A stretch of DNA of 60,446 bases, taken from Alistipes senegalensis. Its GTDB lineage: Bacteria > Bacteroidota > Bacteroidia > Bacteroidales > Rikenellaceae. Positions 48,634-57,752 of the stretch are shown here, piece after piece. The notes below the pieces were generated by a model that saw only the letters and a list, made by a program, of their open reading frames with translations, had not been told where the DNA came from and made no database searches. The translations under genes and the position numbers were made by a program. Positions within the stretch are counted from its first letter, which is position 1, and each line of letters begins with the position of its first letter. The DNA lies in NCBI GenBank assembly GCA_023665825.1, contig JAMPDE010000002.1, forward strand, positions 282,011 to 342,456, given 5' to 3'.

Positions 48634-48680
48634 TAAACACGGAATCAAGACGGAAAAACACCCCTTAAAACGATAACCTT

Positions 48681-50138
48681 ATGGCCAGAACGATTACCCT
48701 TGTCTTATTGCTGGGACTTTTGTCCTGCTGTTCGTCGGGCAAAGACGACGTGCGAAAAGGAGGCGGGAGCAAACCCGACCCTGACCCCGATGCCGTCGGC
48801 TTGACGTTTTCGCAGGAAAGCAAATCGATTTCGGACAACATCTTCGGGTACAACACCCAGTCCATCAAAGGTCCGGGATGGGACAAGGCGGAGTTCATCA
48901 ACCGGATTGCGGAACTCGATCCGGGCAATTTCCGTTATCCGGGAGGAACCGTCGGCAATTTCTGGGATTGGCGTACGGGTTATTACAACGAGATCGGAAA
49001 AACGGTGAACGTGATTGCCCCTTCGTCGGCCGGACCGCTTCCCTACAAGCTGGAGCATGTCAAAATGGTCTACGACCGCACGGGTGCGGCTCCCGTTTTT
49101 CTGATAAACATGCTTACCTCTACTTATGAGGAGCAGCTGGCGATGCTCAAATACGCGCAATCTATCGGTCTGCCGGTAGCGTACATCGAGATGGGTAACG
49201 AGTATTATCTGGACGACCACCCGGAAAAATACAATTACCTGACGAAGTTTCCCGAAACGACCGATTATACTGATCTGTGCCGTGTGTGGGCCGCCGGTTT
49301 TCGGAAGGAGTTTCCCGAAGCCCGAATCGCGATGATCGGCGTCAATTCGCCTGCTTCATGGACTAAACGCCCCCGTGCGCGGGAGTGGAATACGGTCGTG
49401 ATGAACCACATGCAGGGGATCGAATGCGATGCCATGACTATCCATATCTACCCGAAGAATGCGTTGTCCTCGCCGACTCCTTACGACATGATCGGGCAGA
49501 CGCTCGCTTCGGTCGCACAGGGAAAGGTGCTCGATGCCTCGATCGATTCCCGATACAAGCTGTGGGTTACCGAATACAATTTCGAGTCGGGTTCTAATCC
49601 GTTTCCCGGCCAGTGGGTGCATGGATTGGCCGCAACGCTCATGAGTGCGCAGTTGATCGCCACGCCCCGCGTGGAACTGATCTGCTTCTTCAATCTGACG
49701 GCAGGCAAGAGCGCGTCCGCGATTTTCGACGCCGACGTTTCGATTGCGGGCGCGACTGCCCCCAAATATGCGTTGAGTGCGACGGGCGAAGGTTTGAAAA
49801 TGCTATCCAAAGCGCAGCGGGGTGCCGTCACGGTCAAAACGGTTCGCTTTTCCGAAAATCCGCAGATTGAAACGCAGAAACACGGCAAAATCAATTCGCT
49901 GTACGGTTATCTGTTCGGCGGCGATGCTTCACGGCTTTTGCTCATAAATCTCGGCTCCGAAGCGAAAACCGTAAAGACGGACGGGCTCGGATTCGCGGCC
50001 GTTTCGTTTGAACAGGTTGCGGCCGGTTCGCCCGAAACTCCCGTGACGGGTCCTTCGTCGCTGGTGCGGCTTTCCCGCACGGTGGACGCCTCGAAACAGG
50101 TTGTCTTGAGGCCCTACTCCATTACCGTGATCCGATAA
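48681..50138 (+). CDS. GH51/GH39-like clan-A hydrolase, lipoprotein
   Basis: A 485-residue lipoprotein (MARTITLVLLLGLLSCCSSG; acidic-Pro linker KPDPDPDAVG). The barrel motifs parallel those of the enzyme at 37327: IFGYNTQSIKG, GNFRYPGGTVGNFWDW, APVFLINMLTST, acid/base E174 in YIEMGNEYYLDD and nucleophile E298 in LWVTEYNFESG, with a C-terminal beta domain carrying VLRPYSITVIR. Lipidation suggests anchoring, probably at the cell surface, where an endo-acting enzyme would start degradation; this is inference. First gene of operon C, divergent from susC. Specificity not predictable. Confidence 0.72.
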   Translation: MARTITLVLLLGLLSCCSSGKDDVRKGGGSKPDPDPDAVGLTFSQESKSISDNIFGYNTQSIKGPGWDKAEFINRIAELDPGNFRYPGGTVGNFWDWRTGYYNEIGKTVNVIAPSSAGPLPYKLEHVKMVYDRTGAAPVFLINMLTSTYEEQLAMLKYAQSIGLPVAYIEMGNEYYLDDHPEKYNYLTKFPETTDYTDLCRVWAAGFRKEFPEARIAMIGVNSPASWTKRPRAREWNTVVMNHMQGIECDAMTIHIYPKNALSSPTPYDMIGQTLASVAQGKVLDASIDSRYKLWVTEYNFESGSNPFPGQWVHGLAATLMSAQLIATPRVELICFFNLTAGKSASAIFDADVSIAGATAPKYALSATGEGLKMLSKAQRGAVTVKTVRFSENPQIETQKHGKINSLYGYLFGGDASRLLLINLGSEAKTVKTDGLGFAAVSFEQVAAGSPETPVTGPSSLVRLSRTVDASKQVVLRPYSITVIR

Positions 50139-50177
50139 TTGCTATCAACCTATATTAATCTAATACAACCCGAACAG

Positions 50178-51638
50178 ATGAAAACACGTACGAAACAAAT
50201 TCTCTCGGCGCTCGTCTTTCTATCGGCTTTGACCGGATGTAAGATCGAGGATCCCGATTTCTTCGTGCCGGAGGTGGCTTTTGTCGCCACCGAAAAAGAA
50301 GTGGTATTCGACCCTGCGGGAGGAACCGAGTCGTTCTCCGTCGAGTCCAATTGCGACTGGTCCGTCTCTTGCCCGGCCGAGTGGGTAACCCTTTCTGTGG
50401 AAACCGGCGACCGGAACGGTACGGTGGAGATCGTCGTCGAACCCACGAAACTGCCGCGCAAGACCACTGTAACCCTCTATTCAAACGAAGTAGAGTCCCG
50501 TACTTCGGTCATCTCTATCGTCCAAAACGGCGTCGTGGAGATCAGCTCCGTATCGGCGCCGATTGTTTCGGACTTCGTTTCCGCATCGGGTACGACCGCA
50601 ACGCTGCGAGCGATATACAGCGGTATATCCATAGCCGAAAGCGATGCGATAACGGCCGGATTCATCTTGACACTTCATTCGGGGGAGGGTACGGCGGTCG
50701 AAGTGCCGGCAACCGTCGATAGGGCCGCCGAGACTTTCCGTGCCGAGTTGACGGAACTTATCCAAAACGAGACCTACGATTGCGTGGCATGGGCCCGACT
50801 CAATGACGATCCGAAAGTTTGCGGAGAGCCGGCGTCCTTTACTCCGATTCTGTTGCCGACCGAGTTGAAATCGGTTGGTGCGACGATCGTCTCCGGGCAG
50901 AATTCCGAGACGGGTACGACCGCTACGCTCGAAAGCAGTTACGTGGCTGTTTCGCTGGGCAGCGAGGATGTCGTTACCGCAGGTTTCACATTGACGTCCG
51001 ACGGCGGTGCGCCGTTTGAGATTCCGGCGGTAGTCGATGCCGAAAACAGTGCGTTCAAGGCCGATGCGACGGGATTGGTAGCCGACACGGATTACACCTG
51101 CATTGCATGGGCTTGTCTCAACGGAGGTGAGCGCGTCGAGGGCCTTCCGACGACCTTCCGTCCGACCGAGTCCAAACCCGTGACGATCGTGGCGGACTTT
51201 TCGAGCAACGCATTGTGGGGGCTGCCCGAAAGCAATTCGTCTATGGAGCAAAAAGAAGTCTCCGTTACGGATGAAGACGGATATACATGGAAAATTTTCG
51301 GCGGCTGCATTGCCGACGGCTGTCTGTGGCTGGCATGCCAGAGCAAAAAGAGTTTCAACGGGTATGTCATCCTGCCGCAACTGAATGACAAGACCGTCAA
51401 GTCGATCAGTTTCCCGAACGACGGTAAGAGCCCGTCGGGCAAGGCTCGCATTACAATCTCCGTAAGCGAAGACGGCGGAAGCAGTTTTACTCCGCTGCCC
51501 GGTTGCATTCAGGTAGCGTGCGGAACTTTCAAGCTCTCGGACCAGAAACCCGGAAGCATCTACAAGGTCGAGAATGTGGATGCCAGCGGAACCAATGGTT
51601 ACTCGAAAACCGTCAAACTGACGATAGAAGCCGAATAA
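50178..51638 (+). CDS. BACON-domain surface glycan-binding-type lipoprotein
   Basis: A 486-residue lipoprotein, starting at 50178 (MKTRTKQILSALVFLSALTGC). Residues about 30-117 are a BACON domain (ESNCDWSVSCPAEWVTLSV ... VISIVQNG). Two tandem repeats of about 105 residues follow, each with GTTATL near the start, DAITAGF/DVVTAGF and a YDCVAWARLN/YTCIAWACLN strand, resembling fibronectin-III-like modules. The last 150 residues (from VTIVADFSSNALWG) form a further beta-sandwich, possibly carbohydrate binding. No catalytic motif is seen. The position between the lipoprotein hydrolase and the GH3 suggests a surface binding protein that serves operon C, which lacks its own susD. Confidence 0.7.
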   Translation: MKTRTKQILSALVFLSALTGCKIEDPDFFVPEVAFVATEKEVVFDPAGGTESFSVESNCDWSVSCPAEWVTLSVETGDRNGTVEIVVEPTKLPRKTTVTLYSNEVESRTSVISIVQNGVVEISSVSAPIVSDFVSASGTTATLRAIYSGISIAESDAITAGFILTLHSGEGTAVEVPATVDRAAETFRAELTELIQNETYDCVAWARLNDDPKVCGEPASFTPILLPTELKSVGATIVSGQNSETGTTATLESSYVAVSLGSEDVVTAGFTLTSDGGAPFEIPAVVDAENSAFKADATGLVADTDYTCIAWACLNGGERVEGLPTTFRPTESKPVTIVADFSSNALWGLPESNSSMEQKEVSVTDEDGYTWKIFGGCIADGCLWLACQSKKSFNGYVILPQLNDKTVKSISFPNDGKSPSGKARITISVSEDGGSSFTPLPGCIQVACGTFKLSDQKPGSIYKVENVDASGTNGYSKTVKLTIEAE

Positions 51639-51784
51639 ACGGCCTGCGGTCAACGGCAAGGGAGAGCGCGAAGTTCTCCTTTGTCGTTTGTGCCGCCCCG
51701 GAAATGAAACAAGCAGTTCTCGGATTCCGAACGTTTCCTGCAAACGGAACTCGTTGTGTTTGACGAACTCGAAAAAAATCTGTC

Positions 51785-53935
51785 ATGAAAACCTTTCTAT
51801 TGACTGTGGCTGCCTGCGGTTTATTGCTGACCGGTACGGCCAAAGAACCTCTTTACCGGGATGCCTCCGCACCGCTTGCCAAACGGGTGGACGACTTGTT
51901 GTCGCGGATGACCCTCCGTGAGAAATTGGGACAACTGTCCCAACCGCTTTACCGGTCGGACGATACGACGCTCGATGCACGCATAGCCTGCGGCGAAGTC
52001 GGGTCGTTGGTGGTGGCTCACGGTTCTCCGCTCGTGCCTGCGGAGCGAGACCGGTTGCAGCGCATCGCGGTGGAGCGAAGCCGACTCGGAATCCCTGTCC
52101 TGTTCGGATTCGATGTCATTCACGGCTATCGCACCATCTTTCCCATTCCGCTGGGCATTGCGGCTTCGTGGAACCCGGATCTTGCCGAAGCGTCAGCCCG
52201 GATTGCGGCATCGGAAGCGTCGGCTTGCGGTGTTGACCTCACTTTCAGCCCGATGGTGGATGTGGCACGCGATCCGCGCTGGGGCCGTATCTCCGAGGGT
52301 TCGGGGGAGGACGTATTGCTCAATGCCGTTTTCGGGGCGGCCCTCGTTCGCGGCTATCAGGGCGACGATCCTTCGCAACAGGGACGGATCGGGGCTTGTG
52401 TCAAGCATTTCGTCGGTTACGGTGCCGCATTGGGCGGCCGCGACTATCAATTCGCCGAATTGTCGGAGCGTGCTTTGCGCGAAACCTATCTGCCGCCTTT
52501 CAAAGCTTGCGTCGATGCAGGTGCAGTAAGTGTCATGTCGGCTTTCAACGATATTTCCGGCACGCCGGCTTCCGCCAACGCGCTGACGCTGGACCGGATT
52601 CTCCGAAAAGAGTGGGGATTTGATGGGTTTGTGCTCAGTGACTGGAATGCCGTGACGGAATTGCAGGAGCACGGGATAGCTGCCGACGGAGCCGAAGCGG
52701 CCGTCAAGGCACTGACTGCCGGTGTAGATGTGGAGATGACGTCGAATCTCTATCTCACGACCCTCGAACGGATGATCCGTGAAAGACGTTTGCCCGTAGT
52801 GCTTGTCGATCGGGCCGTCCGGGCTGTCTTGCGGGTCAAATTCCGACTGGGGCTTTTCGACCGTCCTTTCCGCAGCCACCCCGAACCGGACCGGATGCTG
52901 TTGACGCCCGAAGCCCGCCGTACGGCTCGGGAATTGGCCGCCGAAAGTATGGTGCTGCTGAAAAATGACGGCCTGCTGCCTCTTTCGCCCGACCTGCGGA
53001 GCATCACGGTGACCGGAGAGTGGGCCGTAAGCCGCGATCTTTACGGCTGGTGGGTCGGCATGGGCGATGGCAGGGATGCGGTGACCGTCTGGGAAGGCAT
53101 CCGGAGTCAGGCCGGCGAGGGAACCGACGTGCGGCTGATGTCGCAGTCCCGCAGCCGCAAGAGCGATGTCGCGGTGGTATGTGTCGGAGAAAACGGCTAT
53201 CTGTTCGGCGAGAACAACAACCGGAGCGACATCCGGCTGCCGTACGGACAGGAGCAGCTGATCCGCGAGCTGAAAGAACAGGGGAACAAAGTGGTCGTGG
53301 TTGTATTCAACGGACGACCCCTCGATTTGAGTGCCGTCCTGCCTTATGCCGATGCGTTGCTGATCGCGTGGCATCCGGGAACCGAAGCGGGCAACGCCGT
53401 GGCTGACCTGCTCTTCGGAAAGAGTTCTCCTTCGGGCAAACTCCCAGTCTCGTTCCCCGAATCGGTCGGACAACTGCCGATTTTTTACAGTGACCGTGTC
53501 AGCGGGCGTCCCGGCAACGACCGTTACGTCTGCATGGGTGGCGAACCGCTCTTTCCGTTCGGTTTCGGACTCGGTTACTCGACATTCGGATATTCCGAAT
53601 TGCGGCTGTCGAAATCCGTCGCTGCCCCCGATGAGCAGGTCGTGGCGGAGATTACCGTTACCAATACCGGCAGCATGAAGGCCAAAGAGACGGTACAGTT
53701 GTATTTGCACGACAAAACCGCTTCGTTCACCCGTCCGGCCCGCATGCTGATCGACTTCCGCAAAGTCGAACTGGCTCCGGGCGAAAGCCGCACCGTCTCG
53801 TTCGACGTGACGCCCGGACAACTCGCATTGCTCGATGCGAAGTTCCGTCCGGTCGTCGAAGAGGGCGAGTTTGAAATATCGGCGGGCGGTACGCCTTCCG
53901 AACTGCACGGTTGCATATTGACCATAAAACGATAG
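51785..53935 (+). CDS. GH3 beta-glucosidase-like enzyme, secreted
   Basis: A 716-residue BglX-like enzyme with signal peptide MKTFLLTVAACGLLLTGTAK. Motifs in order: RMTLREKLGQLSQ, PVLFGFDVIHGYRTIFPIPL, DPRWGRISEGSGEDVLL, ACVKHFVGYGA, nucleophile D286 in FVLSDWNAV, then the alpha/beta sandwich with VCVGENGYLFGENNNRSDI and WHPGTEAGNAVADLLFGK, and a fibronectin-III-like C-terminus (LAPGESRTVSFDV). BglX-like members usually release beta-linked glucose. It is the third gene of operon C. The 146 bp upstream contains no clear promoter box. Confidence 0.9.
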   Translation: MKTFLLTVAACGLLLTGTAKEPLYRDASAPLAKRVDDLLSRMTLREKLGQLSQPLYRSDDTTLDARIACGEVGSLVVAHGSPLVPAERDRLQRIAVERSRLGIPVLFGFDVIHGYRTIFPIPLGIAASWNPDLAEASARIAASEASACGVDLTFSPMVDVARDPRWGRISEGSGEDVLLNAVFGAALVRGYQGDDPSQQGRIGACVKHFVGYGAALGGRDYQFAELSERALRETYLPPFKACVDAGAVSVMSAFNDISGTPASANALTLDRILRKEWGFDGFVLSDWNAVTELQEHGIAADGAEAAVKALTAGVDVEMTSNLYLTTLERMIRERRLPVVLVDRAVRAVLRVKFRLGLFDRPFRSHPEPDRMLLTPEARRTARELAAESMVLLKNDGLLPLSPDLRSITVTGEWAVSRDLYGWWVGMGDGRDAVTVWEGIRSQAGEGTDVRLMSQSRSRKSDVAVVCVGENGYLFGENNNRSDIRLPYGQEQLIRELKEQGNKVVVVVFNGRPLDLSAVLPYADALLIAWHPGTEAGNAVADLLFGKSSPSGKLPVSFPESVGQLPIFYSDRVSGRPGNDRYVCMGGEPLFPFGFGLGYSTFGYSELRLSKSVAAPDEQVVAEITVTNTGSMKAKETVQLYLHDKTASFTRPARMLIDFRKVELAPGESRTVSFDVTPGQLALLDAKFRPVVEEGEFEISAGGTPSELHGCILTIKR

Positions 53936-53939
53936 ACGA

Positions 53940-55469
53940 ATGAAGAAAATAATGCAAATGCCGATTATTCCGGTTTGTGCACTGGGTTCGGCGGCCGCTT
54001 TGTGCGCCGGTTGCGGAAAAACACCGGCGGAACGGCCCAATATCATCATAATTTATGCCGACGACGTCGGTTATGGCGATTTCTCCTGCAACGGTTCGCC
54101 CACGATACAGACCCCGAATGTAGACAGGCTGGCCTCCGAAGGCGTTCGTTTCACCAATGCCCACACGACCTCCTCGACCAGTACGCCCGCCCGGTACGGA
54201 CTGTTGACGGGACAATATCCGTGGCGCAAGGAGGGAACGGGCATCGCGGCGGGAAATGCCGGAATGATCATCGCTCCCGAACAGTATACGCTGGCCGACA
54301 TGTTGCGCGGTGTGGGGTACGCCACCGGAGCAGTGGGAAAATGGCATCTGGGTCTGGGCGAGACGGCCCGGCAGGATTGGAACGGCGTCATTACACCGGG
54401 TCTGCGCGACATCGGATTCGATTATTCGTTCATCATGGCCGCTACGGGCGACCGTGTTCCCTGCGTATATATCGAAAACCAGCGTGTCGTCGATCTCGAT
54501 CCGGCAGACCCCATTTCCGTAAGCTATGCCGAACCTTTTGAGGGCGAGCCGACCGGCAGGGACAATCCCGAATTGCTGGCAATGACCCCTTCTCACGGGC
54601 ACGACCAGACCATTGTCAACGGAATTTCCCGCATCGGGTATATGAAAGGCGGTAAGGCGGCCTTGTGGAAAGATGACCGAATCGCCGACCGGATCACGGA
54701 CAAGGCGGTGGAGTTTATCGTCCGAAACCGGGAGCATCCGTTTTTCCTTTACTTCGGAACCAACGATATTCATGTGCCGCGCGTGCCTCATGCCCGGTTT
54801 GCGGGCAAAAGCGGCATGGGTCCGCGCGGTGATGCGATTCTCTCTTTCGATTACTGTCTGGGGCGTGTAATGCGTACGTTAGACAGTCTTGGTATCGCGG
54901 ACAATACGCTGTTGATCGTCAGCAGCGACAACGGGCCGGTCGTCGACGACGGTTATAACGACCGTGCGGTTGAGCTGCTGGGCGATCATCGTCCGTGGGG
55001 CGATTTTCGGGGAGGCAAATACAGCGCTTTTGAAGCGGGAACGCGCGTGCCGATGTTGGTGCGCTGGCATGGACATGTTCCGGCGGGAACCGTGTCGGAC
55101 GCATTGTTGAGCCATATCGACATTTTTGCCTCTTTGGGGGCCTTGTGCGGGGGCGAAATCCCCGAAGGGGCCGCACCCGACAGCCGCAACCACCTCTCTG
55201 CTCTGCTGGGTAGCGGGTCCGACCGGGAGTTTGTCGTAGAGCAGAACGTGAACAACACGCTTTCTATCATCGTCGATGGTTGGAAATATATCGAACCCAG
55301 CAACAGGATGCGGCTTAACCGGCAGACCAACACCGAATTGGGCAACGATACGATGCGGCAGCTCTATGACCTGCGCGAGGATGTCGGCGAACGGCATAAT
55401 CTGGCAGAACAGTACCCTGCAAAGGCCGATTCGCTGCATAATAAATTGGAAAATATCAGAAGACAATGA
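53940..55469 (+). CDS. Sulfatase lipoprotein (family S1, serine-type)
   Basis: A 509-residue sulfatase with a lipobox-like CAGC near residue 22-25 and metal-binding start NIIIIYADDVGYGDFSC. Active site S81-T-P-A-R (STSTPARYGLLTGQ), again the serine form needing anSME. Also KWHLGLGE, FFLYFGTNDIHVPRVPH, LIVSSDNGPVVDDGYND, RGGKYSAFEAGTRVPMLVRW and VDGWKYIEPSNRMR. The downstream DDGYNDRAVELLGDHRPWG insert resembles sulfatases acting on galactose-type residues, a tentative comparison. It starts 4 bp after the GH3 stop and its own stop overlaps the next ATG (ATGA at 55466-55469). Confidence 0.88.
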   Translation: MKKIMQMPIIPVCALGSAAALCAGCGKTPAERPNIIIIYADDVGYGDFSCNGSPTIQTPNVDRLASEGVRFTNAHTTSSTSTPARYGLLTGQYPWRKEGTGIAAGNAGMIIAPEQYTLADMLRGVGYATGAVGKWHLGLGETARQDWNGVITPGLRDIGFDYSFIMAATGDRVPCVYIENQRVVDLDPADPISVSYAEPFEGEPTGRDNPELLAMTPSHGHDQTIVNGISRIGYMKGGKAALWKDDRIADRITDKAVEFIVRNREHPFFLYFGTNDIHVPRVPHARFAGKSGMGPRGDAILSFDYCLGRVMRTLDSLGIADNTLLIVSSDNGPVVDDGYNDRAVELLGDHRPWGDFRGGKYSAFEAGTRVPMLVRWHGHVPAGTVSDALLSHIDIFASLGALCGGEIPEGAAPDSRNHLSALLGSGSDREFVVEQNVNNTLSIIVDGWKYIEPSNRMRLNRQTNTELGNDTMRQLYDLREDVGERHNLAEQYPAKADSLHNKLENIRRQ

Positions 55470-56647
55470 AAAAGGGCATTCCGATCTGTTTTTTCCTGCT
55501 TTGGGCGGAATTGCTTCATGCGGCACTGCCGGGAGTCAAAATCGAGACGAAGCCTTATTTGCAGGCTGTCACCGAAACCGGATTCACGGTTGTTTGGGTC
55601 TCCGATACCGATGCTGTGGCTTGGGTGGAGGTCGCGCCGGACGACGGGAGCGATTTCTATGCGACGGAGCGGCCCCGTTATTATCATTCGGAGCACGGCA
55701 AACGCGCCATCGGCCGTCTGCATCGGGTGCCGGTCACGGGCCTTGAATCGGGAACCCGTTACCGTTACCGCATTTTCACGCAGGGAATTCTCGAAAACGG
55801 CGGCAATAAAGGGGTGATTCGGGGCAGAGTCGCATCCAGCCGGGTCTATAAACACGAGCCTTATTATGCGACTACGCTGGACTCCGACAAGGAGGAAATC
55901 AGTTTCGTCGTCGTGAACGATATTCATGGCAAGGATTCGCTGCTTCGGCGGCTGCTGGGCGATGTGACGGAGCGGAATACCGATTTCGTGGTGATGAACG
56001 GCGATATGACCTCGATGATCGAGTCGGAGGAGCAGCTGCTTGACGGCTATCTGCGATCAGCTTCGGAACTTTTCGCCGGCAATGTGCCGTTCTATTTCGT
56101 ACGGGGCAATCACGAAAATCGGGGTGCTTTTTCCTACCGTGCTTTGGAATACTTTCCGACGCCGACCGGACGGTTTTACTATACGTTCCGACACGGACCT
56201 GCATTTTTCGTGGTGCTGGACTGCGGCGAGGATAAGCCCGACAACGATATCGAGTATTCGGGACTGGCCGATTTCGACCGCTACCGGGAGGTCGAGGCCG
56301 ATTGGTTGAAAGAGGTCGTCGCCAGCGATGAATTCCGTCGGGCGCCGCTGCGGATCGTGCTGATACATATTCCGCCGCTGCATTACGACTGGCACGGAGG
56401 GCGTGAAATACAGCGGCTCTTCATGCTGCTTTTGCAGGGGGCCGGAGTCGATCTCATGTTGTGCGGACATCTGCACGAATCGTTCTATACACCGGCCGGA
56501 GAAGACCGGTACGACTTTCCGGTGCTGATCAACTCCAATCGGGAAAGTGTGCGTGTAGTGCTGAAAGACCGGACAATCGAGGCCGAAATCAAGGATGCTG
56601 CGGGCAAAACCGTCGTCCGGCATGCTATTGTCACCGGCAGCGAGTGA
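55466..56647 (+). CDS. Secreted metallophosphoesterase with N-terminal fibronectin-III-like domain
   Basis: A 393-residue protein: signal peptide (MKKGIPICFFLLWAELLHAA), an N-terminal beta domain (PYLQAVTETGFTVVWVSDT ... GTRYRYRIF, about 28-120) as in purple acid phosphatases, and a calcineurin-like domain (about 145-370) with VVNDIHG, VMNGDMTS, RGNHENRG, VLIHIPPLHYD and LMLCGHLHESF. Such proteins hydrolyse phosphate mono- or diesters; the substrate here is unknown. Four-base overlap with the sulfatase links phosphate-ester and sulfate-ester removal. It is a different subfamily from the metallophosphoesterase at 26205. Last gene of operon C, followed by two hairpins. Confidence 0.82.
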   Translation: MKKGIPICFFLLWAELLHAALPGVKIETKPYLQAVTETGFTVVWVSDTDAVAWVEVAPDDGSDFYATERPRYYHSEHGKRAIGRLHRVPVTGLESGTRYRYRIFTQGILENGGNKGVIRGRVASSRVYKHEPYYATTLDSDKEEISFVVVNDIHGKDSLLRRLLGDVTERNTDFVVMNGDMTSMIESEEQLLDGYLRSASELFAGNVPFYFVRGNHENRGAFSYRALEYFPTPTGRFYYTFRHGPAFFVVLDCGEDKPDNDIEYSGLADFDRYREVEADWLKEVVASDEFRRAPLRIVLIHIPPLHYDWHGGREIQRLFMLLLQGAGVDLMLCGHLHESFYTPAGEDRYDFPVLINSNRESVRVVLKDRTIEAEIKDAAGKTVVRHAIVTGSE

Positions 56648-56658
56648 TTCCTCGTTCC

Positions 56659-56673
56659 CGAGCCTTTGGCTCG
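56659..56673 (+). terminator. Short hairpin after operon C
   Basis: CGAGCC-TTT-GGCTCG, a perfect 6-bp stem 12 bp beyond the operon C stop. No T tract. Confidence 0.45.
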
Positions 56674-56688
56674 TCGAAGATACTCCCG

Positions 56689-56722
56689 CTCGGCAATGCC
56701 AAATTTATTTGGCATTGCCGAG
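56689..56722. repeat. Perfect 16-bp inverted repeat overlapping the yitT promoter
   Basis: Arms 56689-56704 and 56707-56722 are perfectly complementary with only TT between them. As RNA it would be a strong hairpin ending operon C; as DNA it is a 34-bp palindrome whose right arm contains the -33 TTTG (56708-56711) of the next promoter. Confidence 0.8.
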
Positions 56723-56738
56723 CTTATTCGTATCTTTG
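56708..56738 (+). promoter_or_regulatory. Promoter abutting the YitT-family start codon
   Basis: TTTG (56708-56711), a 19-bp spacer and TATCTTTG (56731-56738), an exact consensus promoter. The ATG at 56743 begins 4 nt after the box, so the mRNA should have almost no leader. Confidence 0.8.
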
Positions 56739-56742
56739 CATC

Positions 56743-57732
56743 ATGATTGCGAAAATTTTACTCGATCGAATCGGTTCATGGACGTGGTGGCGTTCGTGGC
56801 TCCTCATTTTCGTGGGTTGTGCCGTCATGGGTTCGGGCTTCGTGCTCTTCATCAACCCTTATAAATTCGTTCCCGGCGGTGTCTACGGCTTGGGTATCGT
56901 GATGCACAACCTCTTCCCCTCCATTCAGGTCGGAACGTTCGGTTACATGTTCGACATTCCGCTGATGGTTATCGCCGTGCTGGTTTTCGGCAGGCAGTTC
57001 GGTACGCGTACTGTCCTCGCCGCGTTGTTTACGCCCGGATACATGAACCTGTTGACGCGGCTGGTCTATCCGACTCCCGAAGCGGTCGAAGCGCTCGACC
57101 CCGCACAATTGTTGGGCGGACGGCTCGATTTGTCGGGCGATCTGTTCCTCGCCTGCCTCATGGGGGCCGTCATCATCGGCGTGGGCATGGGGCTCGTCGT
57201 GCGCCAGCAGGCTACGACGGGCGGCACGGACATCGTGGCCATGCTGTTGCAGAAATTCGCGGGCATCAAGTTTTCGACCGGCATCTTCTTGGCCGACGGA
57301 TTCGTCGTCCTGACCGGTCTGGTCGTCATTGGCTTCGGGCTCGGTATTGAGCAGGCTTCGGGCGAGGGGTGGATGCTGACGCTCTATTCGCTCATCATCA
57401 TTTACACCACCTCGCGCGTCGTGGCGTACATGCTCGACGGTGCGTCGTACGACAAGTTGCTGTTCATCATCAGCGACAATACCGAAGCGCTGAAACAGTT
57501 CATTCTCCACGACCTCGACCGCAGCGCGACCTACATCAAGTCGCGCGGCATGTACACCGGCAACGACCGCGACATGATTTTCTTGGTCGTCAGCCGCAAG
57601 GAGGTGCGGCAGGTGCAGCACAAGATCCGCGAGATAGACCACAAGGCGTTCGTCGTCGTGACCGATGCCTACGATACCTACGGCGAGGGGTTCAAGCCGC
57701 TGCCCGATACGGATACGATTCAGGCGGAATAG
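56743..57732 (+). CDS. YitT family membrane protein (DUF161/DUF2179)
   Basis: A 329-residue inner-membrane protein. Five to six hydrophobic segments lie within residues 15-235 (for example WLLIFVGCAVMGSGFVLFIN, YMFDIPLMVIAVLVFG, LACLMGAVIIGVGMGLVV, FVVLTGLVVIGFGLGIE) with family motifs NPYKFVPGGVYGLGIV and RQQATTGGTDIVAMLL. The C-terminal cytoplasmic DUF2179 domain (about 240-310: LLFIISDNTEALKQFI, YIKSRGMYTGNDRDMIFLVV) is typical. Transport substrate of the family is not established. The start at 56743 is supported by the promoter; the open frame upstream overlaps the preceding gene. miaB follows after 20 bp. Confidence 0.9.
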   Translation: MIAKILLDRIGSWTWWRSWLLIFVGCAVMGSGFVLFINPYKFVPGGVYGLGIVMHNLFPSIQVGTFGYMFDIPLMVIAVLVFGRQFGTRTVLAALFTPGYMNLLTRLVYPTPEAVEALDPAQLLGGRLDLSGDLFLACLMGAVIIGVGMGLVVRQQATTGGTDIVAMLLQKFAGIKFSTGIFLADGFVVLTGLVVIGFGLGIEQASGEGWMLTLYSLIIIYTTSRVVAYMLDGASYDKLLFIISDNTEALKQFILHDLDRSATYIKSRGMYTGNDRDMIFLVVSRKEVRQVQHKIREIDHKAFVVVTDAYDTYGEGFKPLPDTDTIQAE

Positions 57733-57752
57733 TCGAGCAGACCGGACGATTC

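Larger units (their letters stand above)
48350..48680. other. 331-bp divergent control region of operons B and C
   Basis: Between susC (minus) and the GH51/39-like gene (plus). It holds the operon B -7-like box (48427-48434, minus), the shared 14-bp element (48469-48482) and the operon C box TATATTTG (48626-48633, plus). The remaining sequence shows no ORF or recognisable RNA; the B leader would be about 75 nt. Confidence 0.6.

Noticed and set aside
52193-54049. 618-codon open frame antisense to the GH3 gene and the start of the sulfatase gene
   Set aside because: Both plus-strand genes have complete catalytic motifs; the antisense product has no recognisable domain and shadow-frame composition.
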